Positions 42,768-54,043 are shown, counted from the first letter of the stretch. The stretch is DNA of 64,000 nucleotides from Mesorhabditis belari (GCA_958450365.1 CAUEEP010000908.1:992001-1056000); one strand, 5' to 3'. Made by a program: numbers and translations. Notes: generated by a model from the sequence alone, not told the origin.

Positions 42768-45327
42768 AATGAAGGACGCCCTGAAAAAAAGTCGCGAAGT
42801 TTTGGAGGTGCTCGTCGTTGGGTCGATCATAACAGGTTGGATTTGTGAATTGTAACATTCATTCATAACCATAAGCATAGCAAAGAGTAGTCATTTCTTA
42901 TATTTACTGGTGCAAATCTATCTATTAACCATTTTTCCAAGCAGACTTTCTCATTCTGGCCCTAAAATCAAACAAACTGGTACTTTCATACCGGGAATTT
43001 CCATCTAAAAAAAAAAAAAAAAATGCAAACAATTTGTACAAAACGTACACTTGGCGTACTCCGAATCTCTGTCAACTTTTGTGTCCGTACCTCGGCCTTT
43101 CCTGTTTACTCAAAAATTTCGCGTAAACAAATTTGTGCACGGGTTTTTGGAGCAAATTTTCCACAAAGTGTTCGATCGTCGCGGAAAAGAATGTAAACAG
43201 GATTGGGCCTTTATTTTTATGAAGAGAGTGATCATTGGTGTTCCAAACACCAACTAATTGACTTGGTTTGTGCAAGTTATACTGAAATTGCAAAATCATA
43301 ACTCGAGCAATAGAAAGGCTCACGGAGAAAATTTAACTTTCTTTATTACGTCGGTGAAAGAAGTAAAATATTGAGATGTTGCCCAAAGCCTAAACTTTTT
43401 AGATATACAATAGTCCAAGTGAAGTCTAATAGTAGGTGGGAGTTGGAGTACTTCCTTAGCCTACGGGGAATACGGAGAATTGAACCAGTCCGATCTTGAT
43501 ATGACTCTAGGGGACCAAAACTTAAAGTACTAAGACTTGTTGGTGAATTTATTTTGCGCATTTCGTTGCTATAAAAACAATGCTCCACTTCCAATTTCAG
43601 CCCTCGCCAATGTGGGTCAAATGATCAAGATTGATCTAATGACTCGACGTGGCGCCAGCTTCCTGTCAGACCCAACCCAACCGGGACTTCTTGAGATCAG
43701 CTCAAATACATTTTTGAGTTTTCAAGTATTTTTCGGATCAGGATCCAGTTTGGTTAGTTTTTTTATAAAAGAATCAAACTCATTTCCATGCAGGTGCTTT
43801 TTTTCGGCGTGTTCACAAACCTTTTCGCGATTTATTATTCGGCCAAAAATGATGACTTATTGCTGAGTGTTCGGTGAGTTGCTGTAACTTTACTCAAATC
43901 TCAAGTTTAATGATAAAGGCAATCAGCTTTTGCACAGCACAAATTTGCATAGGCTCCCAAAAAAGGTGTTCAGGCTAATCCTGACGGGCGAAAATGTGCA
44001 ACGACTCGTCTATACGATACTTGAAATGGTGAACCAATTGTGCACAGTCTTTTCTAATGGGTAAAAACCTTATGAGACTTGTGTATGATGCTTAAAACCA
44101 TTGTTCATTAGTCTTATTGTTATTGTTGTTGCAAAGAATATAGTACAAAGAGTTTCGGCTTTTTGAATGAAGCATAAAGAACATTTTTCTCAAATTTCCC
44201 AATAATCTGAGAATTTTGCCTTGCCACTAGTTGTTGGCCTCAGATGAAAAGTCATATACCAAGCAATTTGTTTTAAGAATTTGGATTATATATTGAAACT
44301 ATTAATAGTGCCAAGTGAATTATCTATTTTTGACGAGAATCGGTTGTTCCTTTAAGAAGTTTTAATTGCAGATGCCGACTTGATTCCATCACAATCTTGA
44401 TTCTCGGCAATTACCGGGGTTTATCCGTTGTGATCGCATTTTGTCAGATGTTCGTCTCATTGAAGTTTCAAAACAGTGCACTACTTTCGAAAAAATGTTT
44501 TTAGTCGCTTCTTGGCTGTTTCTTTCGATGGAATGTTCTACAATTATACAACAAAACACACCCTCCTCCAGTTTCTCATTTGCTATTCGGGAGCGATTTC
44601 TCTGTTCTTCGATTTCGATTTCTCGTATCATTGTTTGCAAATAGTGGAATGGTGAATCTGTATGTGTCGCCAACTCTGACATATTTTATGATCACAATGG
44701 ACCTTTTCACTTTTTTAAAGCTTCGAAAAGTAGGTTGAAGTAATGATTCTCAAAAGATGTGAGACTTAGCTGAGTGACTCCAAAGTTACGATGGCGGAGA
44801 GACGTTTGATGGTTCAGGTTGGTTCAGATTCAGGACATTTGATGATAAATCCGTTACTTGAAAATTGAGTAGCAAAATGGCAGTCTCAAGTCCCTTCTCT
44901 TTGCGAAAACAGCGTCTGTAGTAGTTGTCTTGATCTATCACCCTTGATTCATTCAATTGGATCTTCTGAAAACACAAAAAGCTTTTCAGATGATTTGGAG
45001 CTCAACATACTACTTTATGAAATATTTTCTCGGGAGTCTGATCATCATGGTACAGTATCCTTTCTTTGGATACGGTTTATCGAATGTGGCATTGCAAGTG
45101 AACTCAAATGTCTCTATATGGATTTTCACCCTTGGACTAAGGTTTTGCGGCTTTTCTTCAGTCTTAGTTCAATACCTCTGTTCAGCTGTTTGAACATGAT
45201 CTACCTGAAAAAGAGGGCCACCTGATTGAGTGAAAAAGGAAAGTACAACAACCCAGCTTCTTCTCAATCCGTCATGAGTATAACGGTCACCAAGACGAAG
45301 AGTTCTAACTCGACACCAAAAATCTGA
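42768..45327 (+). pseudogene. 7TM chemoreceptor-like, copy R11 (frameshifted)
   Basis: 5' exon from 42768 (MKDALKKSREVLEVLVVGSI) ends early in a TAA where others read ELYHLF. N-terminal exon to 43752; 43794-43873 (helix 1, VLFFGVFTNLFAIYYSAKND); 43974-44060 (helix 2); 44372-44464 (helix 3); 40-nt intron; 44505-44729 (helices 4-5); last exon from 44990. In helix 4 a 14-bp insertion (TTCGATTTCGATTTCTCG in place of TTCTGCG) breaks the frame. The shared helix-7 deletion is also present. So this copy has at least three disabling changes. Confidence 0.65.
43003..43023. repeat. Poly-A run
   Basis: A run of about 19 A in the first intron region of R11, absent from the equivalent position of R12 and R14. 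Confidence 0.8.
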
Positions 45328-45363
45328 TTTCATTTGTCGCTTTCGTGAAAAACATCTTTCAAT

Positions 45364-45499
45364 TCAATTTATATAAGAAAACAGAAGAATTGAACATAAC
45401 ACTCGTGAGATATTCCCTTTTTTCAGGACGGAAGGCGGCAGTAACGCAGTAACCACTATTCGGATTGCCGTTTGCCTCACAACAAGCGGTGACACTGTT
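45364..45499 (-). pseudogene. Cysteine-rich peptide, last exon (copy P5)
   Basis: Same sequence form as P3 and P7: core VTACCEANGNPNSGYC, lost acceptor AG, lost stop, read-through end. It converges on R11, whose tail ends at 45327. Confidence 0.45.
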
Positions 45500-45825
45500 C
45501 CAAAAATGACCAACTTTGAAATGAGATAGTAAAAATTGGGACAGTGCTCAAATCCCTTCATCGAGTGTTCATCATTTTTGGTTGTTGAACTTCTTACGCA
45601 TGGAAACCAACAAAACCGAAGCTTTTCTAAATGTGTTAAAAGCCTGCTTTAGAGTATAAAAAGGCTTCTTATTGGTAAAAACGGTAGATTATTTGGTGCA
45701 CTAGTTATTTTCAAAAAGTGCAATGAACAAATGTCCCAACTTTCAAGTTGTCAACCTAATAAATTGCCAAGGTTATTTGCTTACTTGAAACCTAAGCGGA
45801 GTCCGTCACTAGTTTTTTGTGATCT

Positions 45826-46260
45826 CTCAGTCTTAACAAGACTTGGCTTACAAGAGAACCTTCCCAAGTTACCCGCGAGTTACAATATGAGGTAGGTGCC
45901 AAAAGAAACCGTAGATAACTTTTGTGAAGGCATCCAAGCGGGTGATTTTGAAACCAAAAGCAAAAAAATTGAACAAATTCGAGGAGAGCTATTTGATTTT
46001 GTAGAAGGCCTGAAAAAAGCTACCGTAATCGGCGTCAGCCTGCATTCTAAAAAGCGCTAAATCGGTTTTAAATACAAATTTGGCATTTTATGTAAATTTT
46101 AGCATAATTTTCAATGTTCGTTTTCGGAAGTATTTTTTTTACTTTCTGGCAAAAATAAGTTGTTATTTATTTTAGATATATAAATACTTTATTCAGAAAG
46201 AAATAAAGTGCGAAAACGACATGAAAAATGTACTAGATAAAAGATAAAAGATCACTTTAT
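45826..46260. other. Truncated M1/E7 fragment, then no recognisable gene
   Basis: 45826-45925 equals the left part of the nested M1-E7 structure at 53393-53490 (CCCAAGTTACCCGCGAGTTA), cut at about 45925. The rest to 46260 shows no gene; 46250-46320 is a fragment of the 23.4-24.6 kb repeat. Confidence 0.55.
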
Positions 46261-46460
46261 GAGCGAACCGATAAGGCATTCTTGGGTCGAGTTTTTTGGT
46301 AAAATTTTTGGAGCCGCAATGTCGGTGTGTGAATGGTTTCAAATTGACGATCCCAAAACTTCCAAACATTTCAAACAAAACCCCAATTCATCACCAATTT
46401 TCAAGATCAATTGTTAAATTGTTAAAATTTTCATTTGAACTTTGTTTTTCAGAATTTCAG

Positions 46461-46541
46461 AACGACGTCAGCGATTGCTGTGAGGACAACGGCAAAATGA
46501 ATGGTGGCTTTTGCACTAGTGGAGCCGCCTTCTGCAACTGA
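46461..46541 (+). CDS. Cysteine-rich peptide, last exon (copy P6, all core Cys present)
   Basis: A 27-codon exon after an intact AATTTCAG acceptor: NDVSDCCEDNGKMNGGFC then TSGAAFCN and TGA. It keeps CC-x10-C-x6-C. A TA-flanked MITE has inserted 50 bp after the stop (46593-47129), splitting the shared 3' region; the converging receptor tail is now at 47160-47260. Upstream sequence (46330-46440) is repeat D-like, so its 5' exon is not identifiable. Confidence 0.5.
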   Translation, partial: NDVSDCCEDNGKMNGGFCTSGAAFCN

Positions 46542-46592
46542 AAAACGGGATAATCTCTCGAGTGTTATGTGCAATCATTGTGTTTTCTTATA

Positions 46593-47129
46593 TTAGGTTG
46601 ATGCAAAAGTCTTTTTCATTTTTTTCGTACTTCCGTTAAAAAGTAGCAAATGCACCAATTGAACAACGGTTTATTGCATTCGAAAGGCCAATTATTTTTC
46701 TGCAAAATGACATTAAAACGAGTTTAAAATGTCTTATGTCTAGATTTTTTTGAGAGCCTTTTTGATTACCCGACTTCAGTCGGGTAATCAAAAAAGGCGA
46801 CGGCTCGATGATGCATTTTAGACGCTTTAGCTAAGGAAACCAATCTTGATGTTAATAAATAAAAGATAGAGCACAAAAAGTTAGATATCTTTTCAGATTT
46901 TCAGAGAAATTGATTTAGCCAATTTCTTTATAGAGGTTTTTATAGATTTTTATGAAAAACCCGTTTTCACTCTCGAATTTGCTTGAAAGTGAACCCAAAT
47001 TGACTTAAAAAGATGGGAAATTGAACAATAAACACTTTTCATTTAGAGCAAACCATAGGTTAATTGATGACTTTGTTATTTTTCAAAAGAAGTACGAAAA
47101 AAATGAAAAAGACTTTTGCATCAACCTAA
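46593..47129. mobile_element. Mariner-type MITE E8 in peptide/receptor 3' region
   Basis: TIRs of about 42 bp (TTAGGTTGATGCAAAAGTCT start, exact mirror at the end) with TA on both sides. The interior has a perfect hairpin, GATTACCCGACTTCAGTCGG and its mirror at 46763-46798. No transposase. The uninterrupted target can be read in P3 (TTCTTATATAAATTGAATTG). Confidence 0.85.
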
Positions 47130-47159
47130 TATAAACTGAATTGAAAGGTTTTTTTGCAC

Positions 47160-47262
47160 GAAAACGAGAAATGAAATCAAATTTTGGGGTCGAGTCAGAG
47201 TGCTTCGTCTTGGTGACCATTGTACTCTTGACGGATTGAGGAGAAGCTGAGTTGTACAATAA
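47160..47262 (-). pseudogene. Receptor last-exon tail fragment
   Basis: Contains the tail coding sequence on the minus strand (SVKSTMVTKTKHSDSTPK) and the 3' flank with P6. It is cut at 47262, where sequence switches to the E9 flanking repeat. The same fragment occurs at 41645-41740 and 25930-25990. Confidence 0.65.
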
Positions 47263-47955
47263 CATCAAATGTTATTGTATCCATTAAAATCGATTTTTTA
47301 ATCTTCATTTTTGAATACAAATCCATTTTCTCTTTGATTTCAAGTTTTAGGTTCAGCACTAATTCTTGATAACACTTTTTGTTTTTTGTTTTATCAAAGA
47401 ACAAAACATAGCTTTTTAAGAAGTTTCCACATTCGATTAAAAGTTGGCAATGTGAAGCAGATACTTTGAAGAAGACAATTTGAATAAAAACATATAGATC
47501 TAGTAGTTTTTCGAGAAACTTTGACATCATTTCAAATTATCAAAAAATTGCTCAAAACTCAAGAAAAGCAAATTCTGAAATGTCTAAAGGTTCGTGTAGT
47601 AAATTTGTATTGGATTCTTTCCTGGAAAATTTTCTAAGGAGTGTATTTTGCAAGTCAGTTTTCTCACTCTTTTGTTCACAGCTCAACTTTCATTTTTCAA
47701 AACAGGATAAAAGCTTGCTGCCTAATGGACAGTCAAATACCCAAATACAAGGTTTCAAAAGTTCCATAAAAACACCAGTTCGGTCTTTGAGAAATCTCGA
47801 AAAAAAAAAACAAGCTCTTGTTGTGCGATGTGGCCTAGTTCAGGATCGACTGGTTTCAAGCAAAAGCCTTCTGTTTAAACCCAGCCATTAGATCGGGATG
47901 AAACTTCGTTCAAAGCTAGACAATGTGTGTCTAATTATCATATTAAAAATATATA

Positions 47956-49208
47956 TTAGGTTGTCCAGTTATGAATGCGCGCCTGCTCTTGAACAGCTTA
48001 CCTTAGGGCTATACAATTTTATCAAACCCTATTCTCTATATGTTGTTCAAGATTTCTTATTTATTACAACTTTTCGTGTTTTTGACGTTAAACTAATTCA
48101 TTTTTGATTTAATTTCCGTGTTTAAATGTCCGAGACGAAGTTTCGTCATCGTGCCAGTCTTTGTTATGACTTCAAATTGGGCAAAAATGCCGTTGAATCC
48201 CATCGAGATCTCTGCAAAGTATTTGGCGAAGATGCTATTTCGGTCGCCGATGGTTTCAACGATTTCGAGAAGGAAATGAATCTTTGGAAGACGAAGACCA
48301 CCAACGACGACCTCCTGCGATCGATAATGCACTACTGAAGCAGGCGATAGAAATGGATCCTCGACAAACGACGCATGAACTTGCAGAAATATTTAGAGTA
48401 AGCCCTCAAACCATTTCCGAGCATTTAAATCAATTGGGGAAAACAAGCCGACAAGGGAAATGGGTCCTCATCTTCTCAGCAATGCCAATAAAGCCACTCG
48501 TGTCACTATGGCGGGTATTCTTCTTCGTTTGCCAAAAAAAATACTGGGTTTTACGATGAAATCCTTACTTGCGATGAAAAATGGATTCAATATGATAATT
48601 CTACACGAAAACGGCAAAGGCTAGAACCTGGTGTGGAGCCAATACCAACACCAAAACCCGACTTCCTTGACAAGAAAGTAATGCCTACTGTCTGGTGGAA
48701 TTCCCAAGGCATTGGGTATTTTGAGCTGCTTAAACCTGGGCAAACAATCACGGGTGAAACGTATGCACAACAATTGGAACGAGTGAACAATGTATTGCTA
48801 CAAAAAGGCCTTGATCCTTCAAACATAAAGTTCATTCAAGATAACGCCCGTCCACACGTTGCAAAGATTGTTCAGGAAAAACTCGAAGAGTTGGGCTGGG
48901 AAACTCTCCCGCATCCGCCATATTCTCCGGATATTTCTCCTTCGGATTACCATTTATTTCGCTCAATGCGAAGCCACTTGGCCGGAAACAAGTTCAAAGA
49001 AGTTCAAGAGGTCGAAAAATGGATAGCCGACTTCTTTGCCTCAAAACAAGCCAATTTTTACGCGGAGGGAATTCATTCTTTGCATGGAAGATGGAAACAA
49101 ATAATGTTAACAAATGGTGAATATATTGTTGATTGAGCTGTTAAACTGTTGGTTTTGAAATAAAGAGTTGTTATCTTAAAAACGCGCATTTATAACTGGA
49201 CAACCTAA
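47956..49208 (+). mobile_element. Mariner element, full length
   Basis: 1253 bp, with TIRs TTAGGTTGTCCAGTTATGAA and (mirror) TTAGGTTGTCCAGTTATAAA continuing ATGCGCG, and a TA duplication on both sides. It contains one transposase gene (see next entry). The TIRs resemble those of the deleted copy at 32634-33460. Confidence 0.9.
48126..49136 (+). pseudogene. Mariner transposase, two frameshifts
   Basis: Starts MSETKFRHRASLCYDFKLGK, shifts frame near 48285 into LEDEDHQRRPPAIDNALLKQ and ETISEHLNQLGK-like HTH sequence, and shifts back near 48510-48570. The catalytic core is intact: TCDEKWIQYDN (first Asp), IKFIQDNARPHVAK (second), PPYSPDISPSDYHLFRSM (third; 34-residue spacing typical of mariner). 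It ends GEYIVD before TGA. Inactive unless the frameshifts are errors. Confidence 0.9.
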
Positions 49209-49597
49209 TAAAAGCTATGGTTTGCTCTTTGATGAAACAAAAAACAAAAAGTGTTATCAAGAATTGGTACCCAACCTATTAGAATGACTACAATCAGTGT
49301 TCTTTCTTACTTTATCACGTGTGCCCATTTCTTTTGAGGATACAATATTTACAAGCAAAACACATTTTTTAATGGATAAAATAACATTTGGTGTTATTCA
49401 ATTACCATTTAGGAGGAAACATTTGATGGATTGGCTCATTCAGCAAAGCCAAGGCTTTCCAAATCTTCCAAGTTCAAAGATCTTTTTACTTTTGAATCTA
49501 TCAAAAAATGAATCTTTTGAATCTTTTCCGAGTTTCTTTCAAGATTCAGTTCACATTTAGACTCGATTTTAGGCAATGATGAACGTACTAAAAATGT

Positions 49598-49700
49598 TTT
49601 ATATAATAATAATCAGACTCTATTCAAATATGAATAAAAGTGTTAAAAACTAAAACTGAAACTCACAGGATTGCAAAGAACATAAAAGCAGGATGAAAAC
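49598..49700 (-). pseudogene. LINE 3' end, truncated copy
   Basis: Begins with the same TTATATAATAATAATCAGAC tail at the same host position (after GTACTAAAAATGTT) as 27058, but the element is cut at about 49700. It marks a duplication of an already-inserted LINE. Confidence 0.7.
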
Positions 49701-50186
49701 TTGCTCTTAGACAATCAAATACTAACAATGTTTCAAAAGTTTCATAAAAATACAAGTTGGGTCTTTGAGAAATCGCAAAAACAAAAACTCTTGTTGTCAA
49801 AACAAAATTTATAAAAAGCTATATTTTGCTCTTTGATGACACAAAAAAACAAAAATCATGATCATGAATTACTACTGAACTCAATAGAATGGCTACAATC
49901 AGTGTTCTTTCCTACTTTATCATGGCGCCCATTTCTTTTGAGGATACAATATTTACAAGTAAAATAGATTTTTTAATGGATACAATAACATTTGATGTTA
50001 TTCATTTACCATTTAAGAAGTAACATTTGATGGCTTCACTCATTCGGCAAATCCAAGATTTTCCAAATCTTCGAAGCTAAAAGATCTTTCATTCTTTCAT
50101 TCTGTCTATTCTTGAATCTGTAAACTTGAGAGTTTCCTTCAAGATTCGGCTTAGATTTTGTCCACAATTAAACTCGAACTTAGGTA

Positions 50187-52899
50187 ATGATAGACATCCT
50201 GAAAAAAACCCGCGAATTTTTGGAGGTGCTCGTCGTTGGGTCGATCATAACAGGTTGGATTTGTGAATTCTACTACTTATTCATAACAATAAGCATAGCA
50301 AAGAGTAGTCATTTCTTATATTTACTGATGCAAATCTATCTAATAACCATTTTTCCAAGCAGACTTTTTCATTCTGGTTCCTAAAATCAAACAAGCTGGT
50401 ACTTTCATACCGGGAATTTCCATCGAAATATATTTCAAAAAATGCAACAATTTGCACAAAACGTCCACTTGGGGTACTCCGAATTACTGTCAACTTTTGG
50501 GTCCGTACCTCAGCCTTTCCTGTTTACTCAAAAATTTCGCGTAAACAAATTTGTACACATGGGTTTTGGGGCAAATTTTCCACAAAATGTTCGATCGTCA
50601 CGGAAAAGATAACAGGATTCGGTGTAAACCATAAATGGAGCAATAGAGAAGCGGAGAAAATTTAACTTTGTTTATTACTTCGGTGAAAGAAGTAAATTAT
50701 TGAGCTGTGGCCCAAAGCCTAAACTTTTTAGACTATACCATAAATGAACCAGCTGAGGTAAATCAAAGGTACATGAACCATCAAAGGTTGGGTAAATGAA
50801 CCAGCTGTACAGTCTTTCAATCTACAGCCTACAGTACAAGTAAACTTTCAAAAATTGGATCCAACTTTCGCAGCTAATTTGACTGAAAAAAAGCAATCAG
50901 TAGTAAAATGATCCAATGAGAAACACTAAAACAAGCTTCATCAAAACAAAAAAGAGATTTTAAAAAGAATGAAGGAAAAGATGATCAAGTTCGCCTCGTT
51001 GTAAATAATTTTGTATTCAGAGAGGGAGCAAGTGTGAGTTGGAGTACTTCCCTTAGCCTACGGAGAATACTGAGAATTAAACCAGTCTGATCTTGATATG
51101 ACCCTAAAGTACTAAGACTTGTTGGTGAATCTATTTTGCGCATTTCGTTGTTATAAAAACAATGCTACACTTCCAATTTCAGCTCTCGCCAATGTGGGTC
51201 AAATGATCAAGATTGATCTAATGATTAAACGTGGCGTCAGCTTCGGGACAGACCCAACTCAACCGGGACTCCTTGATATCAGCGGGGATACATTTTTGAG
51301 TTTTCAAGTATTTTTCGGATCAGGATCCAGTTTTGTTAGTTTTTTTATAAAAGAATCAAACTCATTTCCATGCAGGTGCTTTTTTTCGGCGTGTTCACAA
51401 ACCTTTTCGCGATTTATTATTCGGCCAAAAATGATGACTTATTGCTGAGTGTTCGGTGAGTTGCTGTAACTTTACTCAAATCTCAAGTTTAATCATAAAG
51501 GCAATCAGCTTTTGCACAGCACAAATTTGCATAGGCTCACAAAAAGGTTTTCAGGCTAATCCTAACGGGCGAAAATGTGCAACGGCTCGTCTATACGATA
51601 CTTGAAATGGTGAACCAATTGTGCACAGTCTTTTCCCATGGGTAAAAACCTTATGAGACTTGTGTATGATACTTAAAACCATGACTCATTAGTCTTAGTG
51701 TTATTGTTGTTGCAAAAAATATAGTACAAAGAGTTTCGGCTTTTTGAATGAAGCATAAAGAACATTTTTCTCAAATTTTCCAAGAATCTGAGAATTTTGC
51801 CTTGCCATTAGTTGCTAGCCTCAGAAAAGTCATATACCAACCGATCTGTCTTAAGAATTTGGAGTATAGATTGAAACTTATAATAGTACCAAGTGAATTA
51901 TCTTGACGAATTGACGAGAATCGGTTGTCCCTTCAAGAAATTTGAATTGCAGATGCCGATTTGATCCTATCACAATCTTGATTCTCGGCAATTACCGGGG
52001 TTTATCCGTTGTGATCGCATTTTGTCAGATGTTCGTCTCATTGAAGTTTCAAAACAGTGCACTACTTTCGAAAAAATGTTTTTAGTCGCTTCTTGGCTGT
52101 TTCTTTCGATGGAATGTTCTACAATTATACAACAAAACACACCCTCCTTCAGTTTCTCATTTGCTATTCGGGAGCGATTTCTCTGTTCTGCGTATCATTG
52201 TTTGCAAATAGTGGAATGGTGAATCTGTATGTGTCGCCAACTCTGACATATTTTATGATCACAATGGATTTTTTCACTTTTTTGAAGCTTCGAAAAGTAG
52301 GTTGAAGTAATGATTCTCAAAAGATGTGAGACTTAGCTGAGTGACTCCAAAGTTACGATGGCGGAGAGGCGTTTGATGGTTCAGGTTGGTTCAGATTCAG
52401 GACATTTAATGATAAATCTGTTATTTGAAAATTGAGACTACCAATTGAAAATGGTAGTCTCAATTGCCTTCTCTTTGCGTCTGTGGTAGTTGTTTTGATC
52501 TATCACTCTTGATTCATTCAATTGGATCTTCTGAAAATACAAAACACAAAAAGCTTTTCAGATGATTTGGAGCTCAACATACTACTTTATGAAATATTTT
52601 CTCGGGAGTCTGATCACCATGGTACAGTATCCTTTCTTTGGTTACTTCTTATCGAATGTGGCATTGCAAGTGAACTCAAATGTCTCTACATGGATTTTCA
52701 CCCTTGGACTCAGGTTTTGCTACATTTCTTCAGTCTTAGTTCAATACCTCTGTTCAGCTGTTTGAACATGATCTACCTGAAAAAGAGAAGCTCTTCATCG
52801 GGTGAAAAAGGAAAGTACAACAACCCAGCTTCTTCTCAATCCGTCATGAGTATAACGGTCACCAAGACGAAGAGCTCTAACTCGACACCAAAAATCTGA
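50187..52899 (+). CDS. 7TM chemoreceptor-like protein, copy R12
   Basis: 5' exon 50187-50384 (LKKTREFLEVLVVGSIITGW, then FITISIAKSSHFLYLLMQIY); a unique 200-bp insertion-like stretch at 50730-51020; N-terminal exon to 51334; 51376-51455 (helix 1); 51555-51641 (helix 2); 51953-52045 (helix 3); 40-nt intron 52046-52085; 52086-52296 (helices 4-5); last exon from 52562. All junctions keep frame. The shared helix-7 deletion gives a stop at 52763-52765; the old tail is readable to 52899. Paired with peptide copy P7. Confidence 0.6.
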
Positions 52900-52930
52900 T
52901 TTCATTTGTCGCTTTCGTGAAAAACATCTT

Positions 52931-53071
52931 TCAATTCAATTTATATAAGAAAACACAAGAAGTGAACATAACACTCGTGAGATATTCCCTTTTTTCAGGA
53001 CGGAAGGCGGCAGTAACGCAGTAACCACTATTCGGATTGCCGTTTGCCTCACAACAAGCGGTGACACTGTT
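52931..53071 (-). pseudogene. Cysteine-rich peptide, last exon (copy P7)
   Basis: Almost identical to P3 and P5 (VTACCEANGNPNSGYC core, acceptor TTTTTGG, read-through end to 52931). The stop lies 32 bp from the end of the R12 tail. Confidence 0.45.
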
Positions 53072-53392
53072 CCAAAAATGACCAACTTTGAAATGAGATA
53101 GGAAAATTGGGACAGTGCTCAAATCCCTTCATCGAGTGTTCATCATTTTTGGTTGTTGAACTTCTTACGCATAGAAACCAACAAAACCGAAGCTTTTCTA
53201 AATGTGTTAAAAGCCTGCTTTAGAGCATAAAAAGGCTTCTTATTGGTAAAAACTGTAGATTATTTGGTGCACCAGTTATTTTCAAAAAGTGCAATGAACA
53301 AATGTACCAACTTTCAAGTTGTCAACCTAATAAATTGCCAAGTTTATTTGCTTACTTGAAACCTAAGCGGAGTCCGTCACTAGTTTTTTGCG

Positions 53393-54043
53393 ATCTTTCA
53401 GTCTTAACAAGACTTGGCTTACAAGAGAACCTTCCCAAGTTACCCGCGAGTTACAATATGAGGTAGGTGCCAAAAGAAAGGCCTGAAAATGTACGTTCAG
53501 AAACTGTTTTCAAACACCGCTAATCGGCAAAACGCACAAAGTTACAGCCATTTGAATTTCGAAAAAATGAAGGCTTTTCTCGAATTTCTGGCACACTGAT
53601 TTTTGTTGGCGAAAAGGCTTTCCTTTCCCTATCCCAAAAGTCAGCCCGCAGCCTAGTGGTTAGTGTGGTTATGCTTAGAACTCTTTGATCTTGCTTCTGA
53701 TCCATTAGCAGTCAAACTTTCTGCTTTTTTTGAAAAACATTCAAAAACCAGTTTCTGAACGTACATTTTCAGGCCTTTCTTTTGGCACCTACCTCATATT
53801 GTAACTCGCGGGTAACTTGGGAAGGTTCCCTTCTTAGCGTTGCCTTCCCGACACCGAGACCGAAATTTCTTAGTTTTTCAAAATAATCACGATTCATTTC
53901 TTAAATTGTTAAAATTTATATTTTGAATTTATTCTCTGAACCTAAAGAACAAAAGCTAATTCAAAAACCTCAAAAATGATAAGTCTCGACCTCGGTCTCG
54001 TTAAGGTCTCTTTAGGCTAAGGCTAGCCGTAGCTCATTCAATC
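53393..54043. mobile_element. MITE M1 carrying MITE E7
   Basis: M1 ends are at 53393 (CAGTCTTAACAAGACTTGGC) and 54043 (mirror of CGGCTAGCCTTAGCCTAAAG). The middle is occupied by E7 (53429-53826). Confidence 0.65.
53429..53826. mobile_element. MITE E7 with about 78-bp TIRs
   Basis: The arms ACCTTCCCAAGTTACCCGCG ... GGCCTGAAAATGTACGTTCA and their mirror are nearly perfect. The unpaired centre holds a small minus ORF (53705-53520), not recognised. A left-arm-only copy is at 45856-45925. Confidence 0.85.

Larger units (their letters stand above)
47347..49280. mobile_element. TIR element E9, copy 3, containing a mariner
   Basis: Left TIR and both ORFs (minus 47530-47195, plus 47580-47891) as in copies 1 and 2. 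The right TIR (AAAAGCTATGGTTTGCTCTT) resumes only after the mariner at 47956-49208. The nesting order shows that the mariner arrived later. Confidence 0.7.

Noticed and set aside
46461..46541. Peptide exon as an insulin A chain because of the CC pair
   Set aside because: Insulin A chains have CC-x3-C-x8-C. Here the spacing is CC-x10-C-x6-C and no B-chain motif is seen.
53640..53705. CCTAGTGGTTAGTGTG in E7 as a tRNA D-arm
   Set aside because: No box B or acceptor stem follows. It lies in the unpaired centre of a MITE.
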